This document shows positions 26,918 to 37,874 of a stretch of 64,000 bases of DNA, in pieces. Both the position numbers and the translations under genes were made by a program. Every line of letters begins with the position of its first letter. Within the stretch, counting starts at the first letter, position 1. This stretch comes from Pseudomonas asiatica (lineage in GTDB: Bacteria; Pseudomonadota; Gammaproteobacteria; Pseudomonadales; Pseudomonadaceae): assembly GCF_040214835.1 (NCBI RefSeq), contig NZ_CP157874.1:2112001-2176000 (forward strand), in the 5' to 3' direction. The notes beneath the pieces are model-generated. The model was not told the origin of the DNA. It ran no database searches and saw only the letters and a program-made list of their open reading frames with translations.

Positions 26918-27463
26918 ATTAAGCGTGAAATGAGAAACGATAAACGAACTGCACCGAAAGCCCCGATCAACGAGAATATCTCGGCACGCGAGGTTCGGTT
27001 AATTGGCGCTGACGGCGAGCAGATTGGCATCGTCTCGATTGATGAAGCGCTTCGTATCGCTGATGAAGCGAAGCTGGATCTGGTGGAAATCTCTGCAGAC
27101 GCGCAACCGCCCGTCTGCAAGGTGATGGACTACGGCAAGCACCTCTTCGAGAAGAAGAAGCAGGCCAACGAAGCCAAGAAAAACCAGAAGCAGATCCAGA
27201 TCAAAGAAATCAAGTTTCGTCCAGGGACGGAAGAAGGGGATTACCAGGTAAAACTACGCAACCTGGTACGTTTCCTTACCGATGGGGACAAGGCCAAGAT
27301 CTCTCTGAGATTCCGCGGCCGTGAGATGGCCCACCAGGAGCTGGGCATGGAGCTGTTGAAGCGGGTCGAAGCCGACCTCGCCGAATACGGCTCCGTTGAG
27401 CAGCATCCGAAGATGGAAGGACGCCAGCTTATGATGGTCATCGCCCCCAAAAAGAAGAAGTAA
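26918..27463 (+). CDS. infC: Translation initiation factor IF-3 (ATT start)
   Basis: IF-3, 181 residues from the ATT at 26918. It keeps ribosomal subunits apart and checks start codons. N-domain [20 protein letters not shown] and C-domain [20 protein letters not shown] plus [17 protein letters not shown] are canonical. GGAG (26906-26909) is 8 bases before ATT but only 2 before the ATG at 26912, so ATT is favoured; E. coli infC also starts with AUU, which lets IF-3 repress its own translation. The ATG would add just two residues. Next gene rpmI follows after 61 bases. Confidence 0.93.
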   Translation: MKREMRNDKRTAPKAPINENISAREVRLIGADGEQIGIVSIDEALRIADEAKLDLVEISADAQPPVCKVMDYGKHLFEKKKQANEAKKNQKQIQIKEIKFRPGTEEGDYQVKLRNLVRFLTDGDKAKISLRFRGREMAHQELGMELLKRVEADLAEYGSVEQHPKMEGRQLMMVIAPKKKK

Positions 27464-27524
27464 TCTCCCGGGCACGGCAGGCCTGATGATTATTGTGTAA
27501 TTTTATCGAATGCGGAGTTCCAAC

Positions 27525-27719
27525 ATGCCAAAAATGAAAACCAAGAGCGGTGCTGCGAAGCGCTTCCTGAAGACCGCTTCCGGCTTCAAGCACAAGCACG
27601 CTTTCAAGAGCCACATCCTGACCAAAATGTCGACCAAGCGTAAGCGTCAACTGCGCGGTGCCAGCCTGCTGCACCCGTCTGACGTGGCAAAAGTCGAGCG
27701 CATGCTGCGCGTACGTTAA
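27525..27719 (+). CDS. rpmI: 50S ribosomal protein L35
   Basis: A 64-residue basic protein, [19 protein letters not shown] with [20 protein letters not shown], the classic L35 sequence. It belongs to the infC-rpmI-rplT operon and follows infC by 61 bases. In E. coli, L20 represses rpmI translation through the leader; such a structure was not worked out here. Confidence 0.97.
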   Translation: MPKMKTKSGAAKRFLKTASGFKHKHAFKSHILTKMSTKRKRQLRGASLLHPSDVAKVERMLRVR

Positions 27720-27746
27720 TTCTGGTTTAGATAGAGGAAGTTACTC

Positions 27747-28103
27747 ATGGCTCGTGTTAAGCGTGGCGTCATCGCTCGTAAGCGTCACAAGAAAATTCTG
27801 AAACTGGCTAAAGGCTACTACGGTGCACGCTCGCGCGTATTCCGCGTTGCCAAGCAGGCTGTCATCAAGGCAGGTCAATATGCCTACCGTGACCGTCGTC
27901 AGAAGAAGCGTCAGTTCCGCGCACTGTGGATCGCTCGTATCAACGCCGGTGCCCGCACCAACGGTCTGTCCTACAGCCGTCTGATTGCTGGCCTGAAAAA
28001 GGCTTCGATCGAAATCGACCGTAAGGTTCTGGCCGATCTGGCAGTGAACGAAAAAGCGGCGTTTGCTGCGATTGTCGAGAAAGCTAAAGCCGTTCTGGCT
28101 TAA
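27747..28103 (+). CDS. rplT: 50S ribosomal protein L20
   Basis: A 118-residue ribosomal protein needed for early 50S assembly. [20 protein letters not shown], then [20 protein letters not shown], and the C-terminal [20 protein letters not shown] are family-typical. It begins 27 bases after rpmI with GAGGAAG upstream. Two hairpins follow before pheS. Confidence 0.97.
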   Translation: MARVKRGVIARKRHKKILKLAKGYYGARSRVFRVAKQAVIKAGQYAYRDRRQKKRQFRALWIARINAGARTNGLSYSRLIAGLKKASIEIDRKVLADLAVNEKAAFAAIVEKAKAVLA

Positions 28104-28119
28104 GTACCCGCGACAATCA

Positions 28120-28143
28120 CCCGGCGGCGCTAGCGCCGTCGGG
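28120..28143 (+). terminator. Hairpin after rplT
   Basis: CCCGGCGGCGC/GCGCCGTCGGG stem without a T-run. It may be an mRNA-protecting structure or a weak terminator. Confidence 0.4.
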
Positions 28144-28149
28144 CATTGA

Positions 28150-29229
<1,080 letters not shown>

Positions 29230-29260
29230 GCCCAATCGACGCACATTCTAGGAGAACAGC

Positions 29261-31642
29261 ATGAAATTCAGTGAACAGTGGCTGCGCGGTTGGGTAAACC
29301 CGCAAGTCTCCCGTGACGAACTGGTCGCCCGCCTGTCCATGGCCGGCCTCGAAGTCGACAGCGTTACCCCCGCTGCCGGCCAGTTCAGCGGCATCGTCGT
29401 GGGCGAAATCCTCGCCACCGAACAACACCCGGACGCCGACAAGCTGCGCGTGTGCCAGGTAAGCAACGGCCAGGAAACCTTCCAGGTCGTGTGCGGCGCC
29501 CCTAACGCCCGCCCAGGCATCAAGATCCCGTTCGCAATGATCGGCGCCGAACTGCCAGGCGACTTCAAGATCAAGAAGGCCAAGCTGCGCGGCGTCGAGT
29601 CCTTCGGCATGCTGTGCTCGGCTGCCGAGCTGCAAATCAGCGAAGAGAACGACGGCCTGCTGGAACTGGCTGCCGACGCCCCGGTTGGCGAAGACATTCG
29701 CCAGTACCTGAGCCTGGACGACGCCAGCATCGAAATCGGCCTCACCCCCAACCGCGGCGACTGCCTGTCCATCGCCGGCCTGGCCCGCGACGTCAGCGCC
29801 CTGTACGACACCCCGGTCACCCGCCCGGTAGTGCCAGCCGTACCGGCTGCCCACGACGAAGTGCGCCCGGTCGAAGTCAGCGCCCCGGCTGCCTGCCCAC
29901 GCTACCTGGGCCGCGTCATCCGCAACGTCGACCTGAGCAAGCCGACCCCACTGTGGATGGTCGAACGCCTGCGCCGCAGCGACGTGCGCAGCATCGACGC
30001 CGCCGTCGACATCACCAACTACGTGATGCTCGAACTCGGCCAGCCGATGCACGCCTTCGACCTGGCAGAAATCAACGGCGGCATCCGCGTACGCATGGCC
30101 GAAGAGGGCGAGAAGCTCGTCCTGCTCGATGGCCAGGAAGTTGCCCTGCGCGCCGACACCCTGGTAATCGCCGACCACACCCGCGCCCTGGCCATTGCCG
30201 GCGTCATGGGTGGCGAGCACAGCGGTGTGAACACCGAAAAAACCCGCGACCTGTTCCTGGAAAGCGCCTTCTTCGAGCCAATCTCCGTCGCCGGTAAAGC
30301 CCGTTCCTACGGCCTGCACACCGACGCCTCGCACCGCTACGAGCGCGGCGTGGACTCGCAGCTGGCCCGCGAAGCCATCGAGCGCGCCACCCAGCTGCTG
30401 CTGGACATCGTCGGCGGCGAAGCCGGCCCGGTCGTCGAAGCCGTCAGCGAACAGCACCTGCCGCAAGTGGCCCCGGTCACCCTGCGCGCCGAACGCATCA
30501 CCCAGATGCTCGGCATGGAAATGGACCCAGCCCAGGTCGAGCAGCTGCTGAACGCCCTTGAGCTGACCACTACCAAAACTGAAGAAGGGCAGTGGACCGT
30601 CAACGTCCCAAGCCACCGCTTCGACATCAGCCTGGAAGTGGACCTGATCGAAGAGCTGGCCCGCCTGTACGGCTACAACAACCTGCCGGTTCGCTACCCG
30701 CAAGCCCGCCTGGCCCCTCAGGGCAAGCCGGAAACCCGCGGTGACCTGCCGACCCTGCGCCGCCTGCTGGTTGCCCGCGGCTACCAGGAAGCCATCACCT
30801 ACAGCTTCATCGACCCGAAACTGTTCGAACTGTTCAGCCCGGGCGTAGAGCCGCTGCTGCTGGCCAACCCCATCTCCAGCGACATGGCCGCCATGCGCGC
30901 GTCCCTGTGGCCGGGCCTGGTCAAGGCACTGCAGCACAACCTGAACCGCCAGCAAGACCGCGTGCGCCTGTTCGAAAGCGGCCTGCGCTTCGTCGGCCAG
31001 CTCGGCGACCTGAAGCAGCAGCCGATGATCGCCGGCGTTGTCACCGGCAGCCGCCTGCCAGAAGGCTGGGCCAACGGCCGCGACGGCGTCGACTTCTTCG
31101 ACGTGAAGGCCGACGTGGAAGCCCTGCTGGGCTACTCCGGCGCCCTGAGCGACTTCACCTTCAGCGCCGGCAAGCACCCAGCCCTGCACCCAGGCCAGAC
31201 CGCCGCCATCGAGCGTGACGGCAAGCTGGTCGGCTACCTCGGCGCCATCCATCCAGAGCTGGCAAAAGCCCTGGACCTGGACCGCCCGGTGTTCCTGTTC
31301 GAGCTGGTGCTGGGCGACGTGGTCGAAGGCCGCCTGCCGAAATTCAGCGAGCTGTCCAAGTTCCCGGAAACCCGCCGCGACCTGGCTTTGATCGCAGGAC
31401 GTGATGTAGCTTCTAGCTCGGTGCTTGAAGTAATTCGTGACAATGCAGGCGAATGGCTCACAGACCTCAGGCTGTTTGATGTCTACCAAGGTAAAGGCAT
31501 TGATCCTGATAGAAAAAGCCTTGCCGTCGGCTTGACCTGGCAGCATCCATCGCGCACTCTTAACGACGATGAGGTGAACGCCGCACTGCAAAACATCCTC
31601 ACCTCGCTCGAACAAAGGTTGAACACCACGTTAAGGAAATAA
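29261..31642 (+). CDS. pheT: Phenylalanyl-tRNA synthetase, beta chain
   Basis: A 793-residue beta subunit. The N-terminal tRNA-binding OB-fold is at about residues 39-150 ([20 protein letters not shown]). B3/B4 editing domain covers [16 protein letters not shown] and [14 protein letters not shown]5 and the pseudo-catalytic module follow; the C-terminal FDX-ACB domain is [16 protein letters not shown] onward. It removes tyrosine mischarged to tRNA-Phe. It is followed by ihfA after 4 bases, the conserved gamma-proteobacterial order. Confidence 0.97.
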
Positions 31643-31646
31643 CGGC

Positions 31647-31949
31647 ATGGGTGCTCTGACGAAAGCTGAGATGGCCGAAAGGCTGTACGAGGAGCTGGGG
31701 CTTAACAAGCGTGAGGCCAAGGAGCTGGTCGAGCTGTTTTTTGAAGAAATTCGGCACGCACTTGAAGAGAACGAGCAGGTCAAGCTGTCCGGTTTCGGCA
31801 ACTTCGACCTTCGCGACAAACGCCAGCGGCCGGGCCGCAACCCCAAGACAGGGGAAGAAATCCCGATCACTGCACGGCGCGTCGTCACCTTTCGTCCAGG
31901 GCAGAAGTTGAAGGCCCGGGTTGAGGCCTATGCTGGAACCAAGCCATAA
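31647..31949 (+). CDS. ihfA: Integration host factor, alpha subunit
   Basis: A 100-residue HU/IHF-family DNA-bending protein that pairs with IhfB and kinks DNA at WATCAANNNNTTR sites. [20 protein letters not shown], the arm [20 protein letters not shown] and [18 protein letters not shown] are typical of the alpha chain; the Pro in RPGRNPKT is the intercalating residue. It follows pheT within 4 bases and overlaps the MerR gene by 20 bases. Confidence 0.96.
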
Positions 31950-32286
31950 CGACGAACTGCCCCCCATACCGGGCAAAAGGTACTTCACCATTGGTGAGGT
32001 GAGTGAGCTTTGTGCGGTAAAACCGCACGTGCTGCGGTATTGGGAGCAGGAGTTCGATCAGCTCAATCCCGTGAAGCGGCGGGGGAACCGGCGGTATTAT
32101 CAGCGGCAGGATGTGCTGATGATTCGCCAGATTCGTGCGCTGCTTTATGACCAGGGGTTCACTATTGGCGGGGCTCGGTTGAGGCTATCCAGTGATGAGG
32201 CCAAGGATGAGTCGAGCCAGTACAAGCAGCTGATTCGGCAGATGATTGTCGAGTTGGAGGATGTGTTGGTGGTGTTGAAGAAGTGA
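31930..32286 (+). CDS. MerR-family regulator (ihfA-linked)
   Basis: A 118-residue protein with a MerR winged helix: [64 protein letters not shown]. The short C-terminus is a coiled dimerisation helix with no effector domain. This is the conserved orphan MerR protein next to ihfA in gamma-proteobacteria; the target is not known. I use the ATG at 31930 in place of the TTG at 31921. Confidence 0.9.
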
Positions 32287-32398
32287 CCTGGGTTTTTGAT
32301 GAGTGAAATTTTTTGAGAAAAAGCTTTCATTTATCAGGAGGTTAGGGTACATTCTTCATCGTTCTCGGTAGCATTGAGAACATGCTTCAAAGCCCAGT

Positions 32399-32475
32399 CG
32401 GGGCGTAGCGCAGCCCGGTAGCGCACTTGCATGGGGTGCAAGGGGTCGAGTGTTCGAATCACTCCGTCCCGACCA
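32399..32475 (+). tRNA. tRNA-Pro (anticodon GGG)
   Basis: Seventy-seven bases with acceptor CGGGGCG/CGTCCCG (one G-T pair), anticodon stem CTTGC/GCAAG with loop ATGGGGT (anticodon GGG), T loop TTCGAAT and encoded CCA. The accessory island begins directly behind it, so its 3' end is a likely integration site. Confidence 0.97.
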
Positions 32476-32489
32476 TTATTGAAACGAAA

Positions 32490-32522
32490 AAGCCCAGTCG
32501 GTAACGACTGGGCTTTTTTTTT
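32490..32522 (+). terminator. Terminator after tRNA-Pro
   Basis: AGCCCAGTCG, GTAA loop, CGACTGGGCT and eight T residues. The sequence AAGCCCAGTCG also occurs just before the tRNA (32389-32400). Confidence 0.9.
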
Positions 32523-32686
32523 GCATTTCTCATCTGATATTGGAGAATCATCTATCTTCAATAGGAATCCACATTGTAATGGCTTTGTGCTATGTTCATT
32601 AAGAGTATTGAATTGAATGGTCATGGCGGACCTACGGAAACTACCCTGACCAGAAATTGATGATGTAAGCTCTTCATGGAGAGGTT

Positions 32687-33424
32687 ATGGTTTTGTCAAT
32701 GGACCCAGGAATATCTGATGCAGAATGGGGATGCTCTTATCATGAAGTAGCTGGGGCACTTGGTGTTACGGAAATAAAAATATGTTTTGTCAATGTTCGT
32801 GATCTTTCAGAGTTTTCCAAAAGGTTGACTCACTCTGTTTTAGACGACTCATGGATGACTAAGCTAGATAAAGGTAGTCGCCGGCAATACGACTATACAG
32901 TTAAAGAAACAGCAGGAGTCTTAGTTGATATTTTTAACCGGGCATCAGCTGGCGGGGTGATCGGTGCGGAGTTTGGTGAACTAATGGTTTCCATCGGTTC
33001 AGCAAGAGCTTTAGAAAGAATTTTTTCGCATGCAAGACTGCCAATAGCCGAGTTATGGAAGCCGCAAGTTAAGCAAAATGAAGGTTTCGATTTTCACACG
33101 GTTTGCACAGAAGAATTTATAAATTTTGGTGAGGCGAAGTTTTCAGCTCATAGCAATCCACATGGCAATGCGATCTCCCAAATTGGCGACTTTTTATCGG
33201 TTGACAAACATTTTCGTGATCGGGGGCACTTAGAGAAGCTAGTTAAACCTACGTCTATTGCAAACCTTGATGACGAAAAATTTGGTGTTGTTGCCGCGTT
33301 TTCTATCAACTCGGAAAATCCATTAACGATCTTTACAAATGCGCTAAAAACTGCGGTGGATTTTGTCGGGGCTAATAATGTGGCTGGCTTTTACTTGGTG
33401 GGGGTCAGTGAAAGTGCTGCATAA
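32687..33424 (+). CDS. hamA: HamA-like nuclease of a Hachiman system (DUF1837)
   Basis: A 245-residue protein with the DUF1837 nuclease core: GAEFGELMVS (Glu98), GFDFHTVC (Asp135), FINFGEAKFS (Glu149-x-Lys151) and AISQIGDFL (Gln165), a PD-(D/E)xK arrangement. In Hachiman and the related AbpAB systems HamA is a DNase held inactive by the helicase HamB until damaged or phage DNA is sensed. The gene is AT-rich against its surroundings, a sign of transfer. Its end overlaps the helicase gene on the same strand. Family call is by motif; no search was run. Confidence 0.8.
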   Translation: MVLSMDPGISDAEWGCSYHEVAGALGVTEIKICFVNVRDLSEFSKRLTHSVLDDSWMTKLDKGSRRQYDYTVKETAGVLVDIFNRASAGGVIGAEFGELMVSIGSARALERIFSHARLPIAELWKPQVKQNEGFDFHTVCTEEFINFGEAKFSAHSNPHGNAISQIGDFLSVDKHFRDRGHLEKLVKPTSIANLDDEKFGVVAAFSINSENPLTIFTNALKTAVDFVGANNVAGFYLVGVSESAA

Positions 33425-35699
33425 AATAAATCATATTAAAGCATCTGTTGATCCGTATTCTGACATATCCGGATTGCTAAAAATACTTCATCTGGAAGGG
33501 CCGGCTAGTTCTGATATTTTAGAGTCGTTGGCTCTATATAAGGTTTTTCATTCTGAGAGCTTCAAGGAGTTAGAGGAGCGGATAATTATCGCGATAGGTT
33601 TATTCTACAAGGTTAAAGAACCTACGAGCCTCTATTCGTTCTTGATGGCTTCTGTAGGTATTCAGCATAAGCTCGAGTATGGCGCTCTTCTTACCCCTGT
33701 CCAGGCTAGCGTCCGCCGAGCTATAAATGATAATCAGTATGTGTCAATCTCTGCCCCAACTAGTGCTGGTAAGTCCTATTCGATAAGGGATTTCATAGCA
33801 GAGCAGAAAGGTGACGCAGTTATTGTAGTTCCTTCTAGAGCTCTAATTGCAGAGTACGTTGCTAGCATTCGTGACAGGTTTGCTGGCGATAAGACAGTTA
33901 TGATATCTACTTTCGTAGATACTGTTTTCACTAGCCGCAATCTGAGGAGGATTTTTATCCTAACTCCGGAGAGAGCACGAGAGCTATTTGTAATTGGTCC
34001 AAAGCTAGATGTGGCTGTTTTCTTTTTCGATGAGGCGCAGGTTTCCGAAGATGCAAGTCGGGGAGTGATTTTCGATGTCTTGGTTAGGCGTGTTAATAAA
34101 ATATTTCCAAGTGCAAAGCTTATTTTTGCTCACCCATTTGTAGATAATCCCGAAGCACAATTTACGAAACATAACTTACCATCTTCAGCTGCATATGCTA
34201 GGCCCTACACCCATGGCTCAGTTGGAAAGATAAGCGTGTTTCGTCACGGTAATGGAGGTGATTACTATTTTTCGCCATTTGAGGAAAAAGGCCACATATT
34301 GACGAAGTGTGCGGAGTTTGAGGGGGGCTTTGAGGGTTTTGCATTTAGCGGAAATCATTCAATATTGGTGTATGTATCAAAATCTTCAATTTATAGCGGA
34401 AGGTTTACCGAAGGTTTTGATGCCTATATTTCAAGTTTGGAAAACATTTCGGAGCAGCGGGCACTGAATATTATCAGTGCGGTAGAGCATATGCTCGGTG
34501 CTGATATAAGTGGGCATAACTCAAAGCTAGTTGCACTTTTGCGCAAAGGTGTAGTAATCCACCACGGGTCCGTTCCACTTGAGGTTAGGTTTCTTATTGA
34601 GGACTTTATTCGCGGACGATATGCGAAGCTCTGCTTTGCAACTAGCACTCTAGCCCAAGGTGTAAATATGCCGTTCGATATTGTCTGGTTGCAGACAATG
34701 AGAATCAGCGGGGAGAGTAGCGAAGACAGATCGTTGGCATTTAAAAATCTGATTGGTAGGGCAGGTCGCCTTACAGATGAACAAAAATTTGATTATGGGT
34801 ATGTATTTACCGAGAATGCAAAATTATATGCTCAGCGTCTTAATGACTCTTATAGATTGAGTGAAGTTTCGATTATTGATTCGGACGGTTTTGACGCGAA
34901 TGAAGATACACAAGAGGTAATGGATGCTTTTCGGAGCAATACATTTAATGAAGACTTTAACTTGCCAGAGAAAAAAATTGATAGACTGAGCGCTCCGGCC
35001 GTGTTGGCAGCATGCCAAACGGTACTAGATATCATGTACTCAGGTTCGGGTGAAAAGCAAGACATCTCAGGTGAGGCACTGCAACCGTTAAGAATCAAGG
35101 TTCGTGAAAGCCTTAAGCTTATTTTTGAGGCCTCAATAAACCGGAAGCTTCTGGATGGTGAGGTGGCAGTCTTTAGAACGGCAATTGTTATATTTTTGTT
35201 GGCTACAGGAGGCTGGAGCTTTCGAGAGATCGCCGGCATTAGATATAGTGATATATCGAAGCGGAATGAACGGCGTGTTGGCGTAGCCGAATTTGCTCAA
35301 GCCGCAGCCAAATTGCCAGATGCAAGTTTAAAAAAGCCATACCCGCTTGTGAAGGGGGTTTTGGCAAAGGATGTTAGTTATGACGCTGTAGTTTTCGATA
35401 CATACGACTATATGGATCAAGTTATTTCATTTTCACTTGTGGATGTTTTTTCGGCAGCTTTTAAAATATACGTATCGAGAACTGCTGATGATCGAGCAAA
35501 TAAAATGATAGAGCTGCTTCGCTATGGGACTAATAATGTGATTCATATGCTGCTAATGCGTTATGGCTTCCCGCCTGAGGCTGTTGGTGAGGTCTCAGGT
35601 TATATAAAGTTCATAAATGAAAGAGAAATTATATTTAATGATGGCGTAAATGATGCTCCGGCGCATGTTAAGAGTCTCGTGAGTTGGTATTTGCCTTGA
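33408..35699 (+). CDS. hamB: HamB-like SF2 helicase of a Hachiman system
   Basis: About 763 residues of Ski2-like superfamily 2 helicase. From the chosen GTG: Walker A APTSAGKS (near residues 116-123), motif II FFFDEAQ (near 205-211), and motifs V-VI FATSTLAQGVNMPFDIVW and NLIGRAGRLTDE. Motif II is DEAQ, not DEAH. It should unwind or scan DNA and release HamA. The start is uncertain: in-frame TTG 33363, ATG 33378, GTG 33408 and GTG 33414 all overlap hamA; GGTGGGGG upstream favours the two GTGs. Base composition is as AT-rich as hamA. Confidence 0.8.
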   Translation: MKVLHKINHIKASVDPYSDISGLLKILHLEGPASSDILESLALYKVFHSESFKELEERIIIAIGLFYKVKEPTSLYSFLMASVGIQHKLEYGALLTPVQASVRRAINDNQYVSISAPTSAGKSYSIRDFIAEQKGDAVIVVPSRALIAEYVASIRDRFAGDKTVMISTFVDTVFTSRNLRRIFILTPERARELFVIGPKLDVAVFFFDEAQVSEDASRGVIFDVLVRRVNKIFPSAKLIFAHPFVDNPEAQFTKHNLPSSAAYARPYTHGSVGKISVFRHGNGGDYYFSPFEEKGHILTKCAEFEGGFEGFAFSGNHSILVYVSKSSIYSGRFTEGFDAYISSLENISEQRALNIISAVEHMLGADISGHNSKLVALLRKGVVIHHGSVPLEVRFLIEDFIRGRYAKLCFATSTLAQGVNMPFDIVWLQTMRISGESSEDRSLAFKNLIGRAGRLTDEQKFDYGYVFTENAKLYAQRLNDSYRLSEVSIIDSDGFDANEDTQEVMDAFRSNTFNEDFNLPEKKIDRLSAPAVLAACQTVLDIMYSGSGEKQDISGEALQPLRIKVRESLKLIFEASINRKLLDGEVAVFRTAIVIFLLATGGWSFREIAGIRYSDISKRNERRVGVAEFAQAAAKLPDASLKKPYPLVKGVLAKDVSYDAVVFDTYDYMDQVISFSLVDVFSAAFKIYVSRTADDRANKMIELLRYGTNNVIHMLLMRYGFPPEAVGEVSGYIKFINEREIIFNDGVNDAPAHVKSLVSWYLP

Positions 35700-35925
35700 G
35701 TTAGTTGGGTGTAGTTGCTCTCCAGTTTATGAAGGTGTAGTTAAATGGCGGTTCAAGATTTAGCGTTTGTTAGAAGGAAAAGTTCAACTGGCGGCTTTGG
35801 AGTCGTCATGTCGGAGTCCTCTTGCTTATGATCTTTCACTCCCTCACTGGGTAGCTTTTTTCTCTAGGAGAAGAAGAATTTCTTAGTTTTTTACAGTGCC
35901 GACTATTTCTTAAACAGCGAGATAT

Positions 35926-37845
35926 TTAGCAATGTGCCTGGACCATCGTGGTGATGGATTTTGCAATTATTGAAGCATTCAGGTCAATCAAGTGTGCACG
36001 GCTGCGGAAGTACTGCGCGGTCTGCTCATCGCTGCAGTAGATATAGCAACCCTTCATTCCGCGCGTCATCAAGGTTCGGTAGGTGTTCTTGATAATAAGG
36101 TCCACTAGCTCGCGCGTTTCCTCCGGTTCCGTCTTCATTCGACTTTTGTATCCTCGAATAGAACGATCATGCTTATCCCTCATCTCGGGGGCAGTCTGCA
36201 CTTGCCCATTGCGTATCACCAGGTCCGGACCAATGATCACGCCGATGTAGTCAACCTCCAGTCCTTGACAGGTATGAATGCAGCCGACCTGCTCGATGGA
36301 TTTCTCCGCAATGATCCATAGGCTCCCGTCTTGGTCGAGGTTCCATTTACGACGGTAGTTTTCTCCAATGACGATGTCGTAGGCAGAAGGCTGTTTCTTG
36401 CTGGTCCAAGGCCAGCAATAACCTGCCACGACTCGGGCCTTGTTATGGTCATTCTTCTTTTCGATCGCTGCGTGCAGTGCTTCGGGGCTATCGAAAACCT
36501 TAAACTCGTAAAGGCTACTGTCCAGGTGCCGGTTGGCAGTCGGGCGCACTTGCAGGACGTCGTCCAGCCAGGCCAGGTATCCATCCGAGCCATTGCAACG
36601 GAACTGGGAGCTGAGGGTGTACTCCTCAACCTGTGCTCCTTTAGCCTCAGCGAATGCTCGGATCGCATCTCGGCTGCCGATATCACTCAGGGTGACGCGT
36701 TGATCTTCGTCGATGAAGAAGATGGTGCAGGCCGAGGCGTTGATCAGTTCTTTGATCTGGTTTTCGCCGAGGTTTCCGTAAAGACCGCTCTTTTCGTTGA
36801 GGCGGTGGGCCTCATCGACCACCAAAAAGTCATTGGTATTCGCGTTGGTATCTACAAATGCCCCTGAGCCCACGAACAGATGGGAAAAGCGGCTTCGAGT
36901 AATAGAGCCAGCCAGTTTGCTTTCATACACTTTTCGCGGTGCGGCATTTTTTGATACGTACCGGCCGTTCAGGCCTTGTCCGGTGAGCTTAACTAGTAGG
37001 TTCAGCGCTACCACCGTCTTGCCTGTGCCAGGTCCGCCTTGAATGATCACAACCCTTGGTTTTTCGGCGGACGCAGCTGTACCGGCAGCTATGGCTGCTT
37101 CGAAGATCTCTTTCTGATCGTCGATCAGAATGAATTCCGGTTGAGCCTTCAGTAAGCCCTTCAGCGAATCCGCCAATGCTTTGGATGGGCGGATAGGGCT
37201 ATCCATCAGCTCATGCAGTACAGTTCTATTGTCACCACTGGCGATGTGCTGTTTGATGAACGAGCGCAGGTGGCCCAGCTGATCCTTACCCTTCATGAAC
37301 AGCGGGGCGCGGGTGGTGTAGTCCTCATACTGCTTGGCATCGAGCACGCCGTCGGGGACGTAGTTGTGTAAATAGGCGCAGGCTTGAACCTGAATGCCAC
37401 CCGAGTGAACGGCCTCGTTGAAGCCCTCTAGCAAGCAGGCGTAAGACCAAGCCTGGTACGACGGGTGTACGGTCTCCCGAACGTTGCCGCCAAGTGCTGT
37501 GCGCACAATCGCATCTTTGTTGGTGGCCTTCGCTTGACTCCACTGTTTGAGCTCAACCAACAGAACGCTGCGCTGGCCCTGGGCATTGAAGCCGGTCAGG
37601 GTTACATCGACTCGCTTTGAGGTCTGTGGTATGTGCAATTCGATCGCTACGCCCATATCCTCGGCCAAATCAGATGCCCGCAGCACCTTGGCCATGGCGC
37701 CAAGGGAGTTCTTCCAGGCATTCATTTCTGCTGCGGCCACCAGCTTGCCGGTCGCAGTTTTGAAACTCTGCAGAATTACATCTTCGATGTCGTCGTTATC
37801 GCTGTCGTGTAGGAACTGCGATTTGGTCGCTTCGTAAACGATCAA
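35926..37845 (-). CDS. PD-(D/E)xK nuclease fused to DUF2075 (Schlafen-group) helicase
   Basis: A 639-residue two-domain protein. The first 150 residues form a nuclease-like core: RVDVTL (Asp80), VLLVELKQW (Glu98, Lys100) and HPSYQAW (Gln131). The rest is a DUF2075/Schlafen-group-3 P-loop helicase: QGGPGTGKT (269-277), FLVVDEAHRLN, FIDEDQRVTLSD, SSQFRCNGSDGYLAW and TLMTRGMKGCYIY. Translation begins at TTG 37845 after GAAGGA. It lies 29 bases behind a MazG-like gene, forming a two-gene unit. I infer an anti-phage function in which nucleic acid is recognised and cut; this is not proven. Confidence 0.75.
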   Translation of the reverse strand: MIVYEATKSQFLHDSDNDDIEDVILQSFKTATGKLVAAAEMNAWKNSLGAMAKVLRASDLAEDMGVAIELHIPQTSKRVDVTLTGFNAQGQRSVLLVELKQWSQAKATNKDAIVRTALGGNVRETVHPSYQAWSYACLLEGFNEAVHSGGIQVQACAYLHNYVPDGVLDAKQYEDYTTRAPLFMKGKDQLGHLRSFIKQHIASGDNRTVLHELMDSPIRPSKALADSLKGLLKAQPEFILIDDQKEIFEAAIAAGTAASAEKPRVVIIQGGPGTGKTVVALNLLVKLTGQGLNGRYVSKNAAPRKVYESKLAGSITRSRFSHLFVGSGAFVDTNANTNDFLVVDEAHRLNEKSGLYGNLGENQIKELINASACTIFFIDEDQRVTLSDIGSRDAIRAFAEAKGAQVEEYTLSSQFRCNGSDGYLAWLDDVLQVRPTANRHLDSSLYEFKVFDSPEALHAAIEKKNDHNKARVVAGYCWPWTSKKQPSAYDIVIGENYRRKWNLDQDGSLWIIAEKSIEQVGCIHTCQGLEVDYIGVIIGPDLVIRNGQVQTAPEMRDKHDRSIRGYKSRMKTEPEETRELVDLIIKNTYRTLMTRGMKGCYIYCSDEQTAQYFRSRAHLIDLNASIIAKSITTMVQAHC

Positions 37846-37874
37846 GGTCCTTCTTCCTTACTGAAGCTGGGCAA

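Noticed and set aside
32389..32514. AAGCCCAGTCG on both sides of tRNA-Pro as an att repeat
   Set aside because: The downstream copy is one arm of the terminator hairpin, so a repeat by chance or by terminator structure is simpler than an integration scar.
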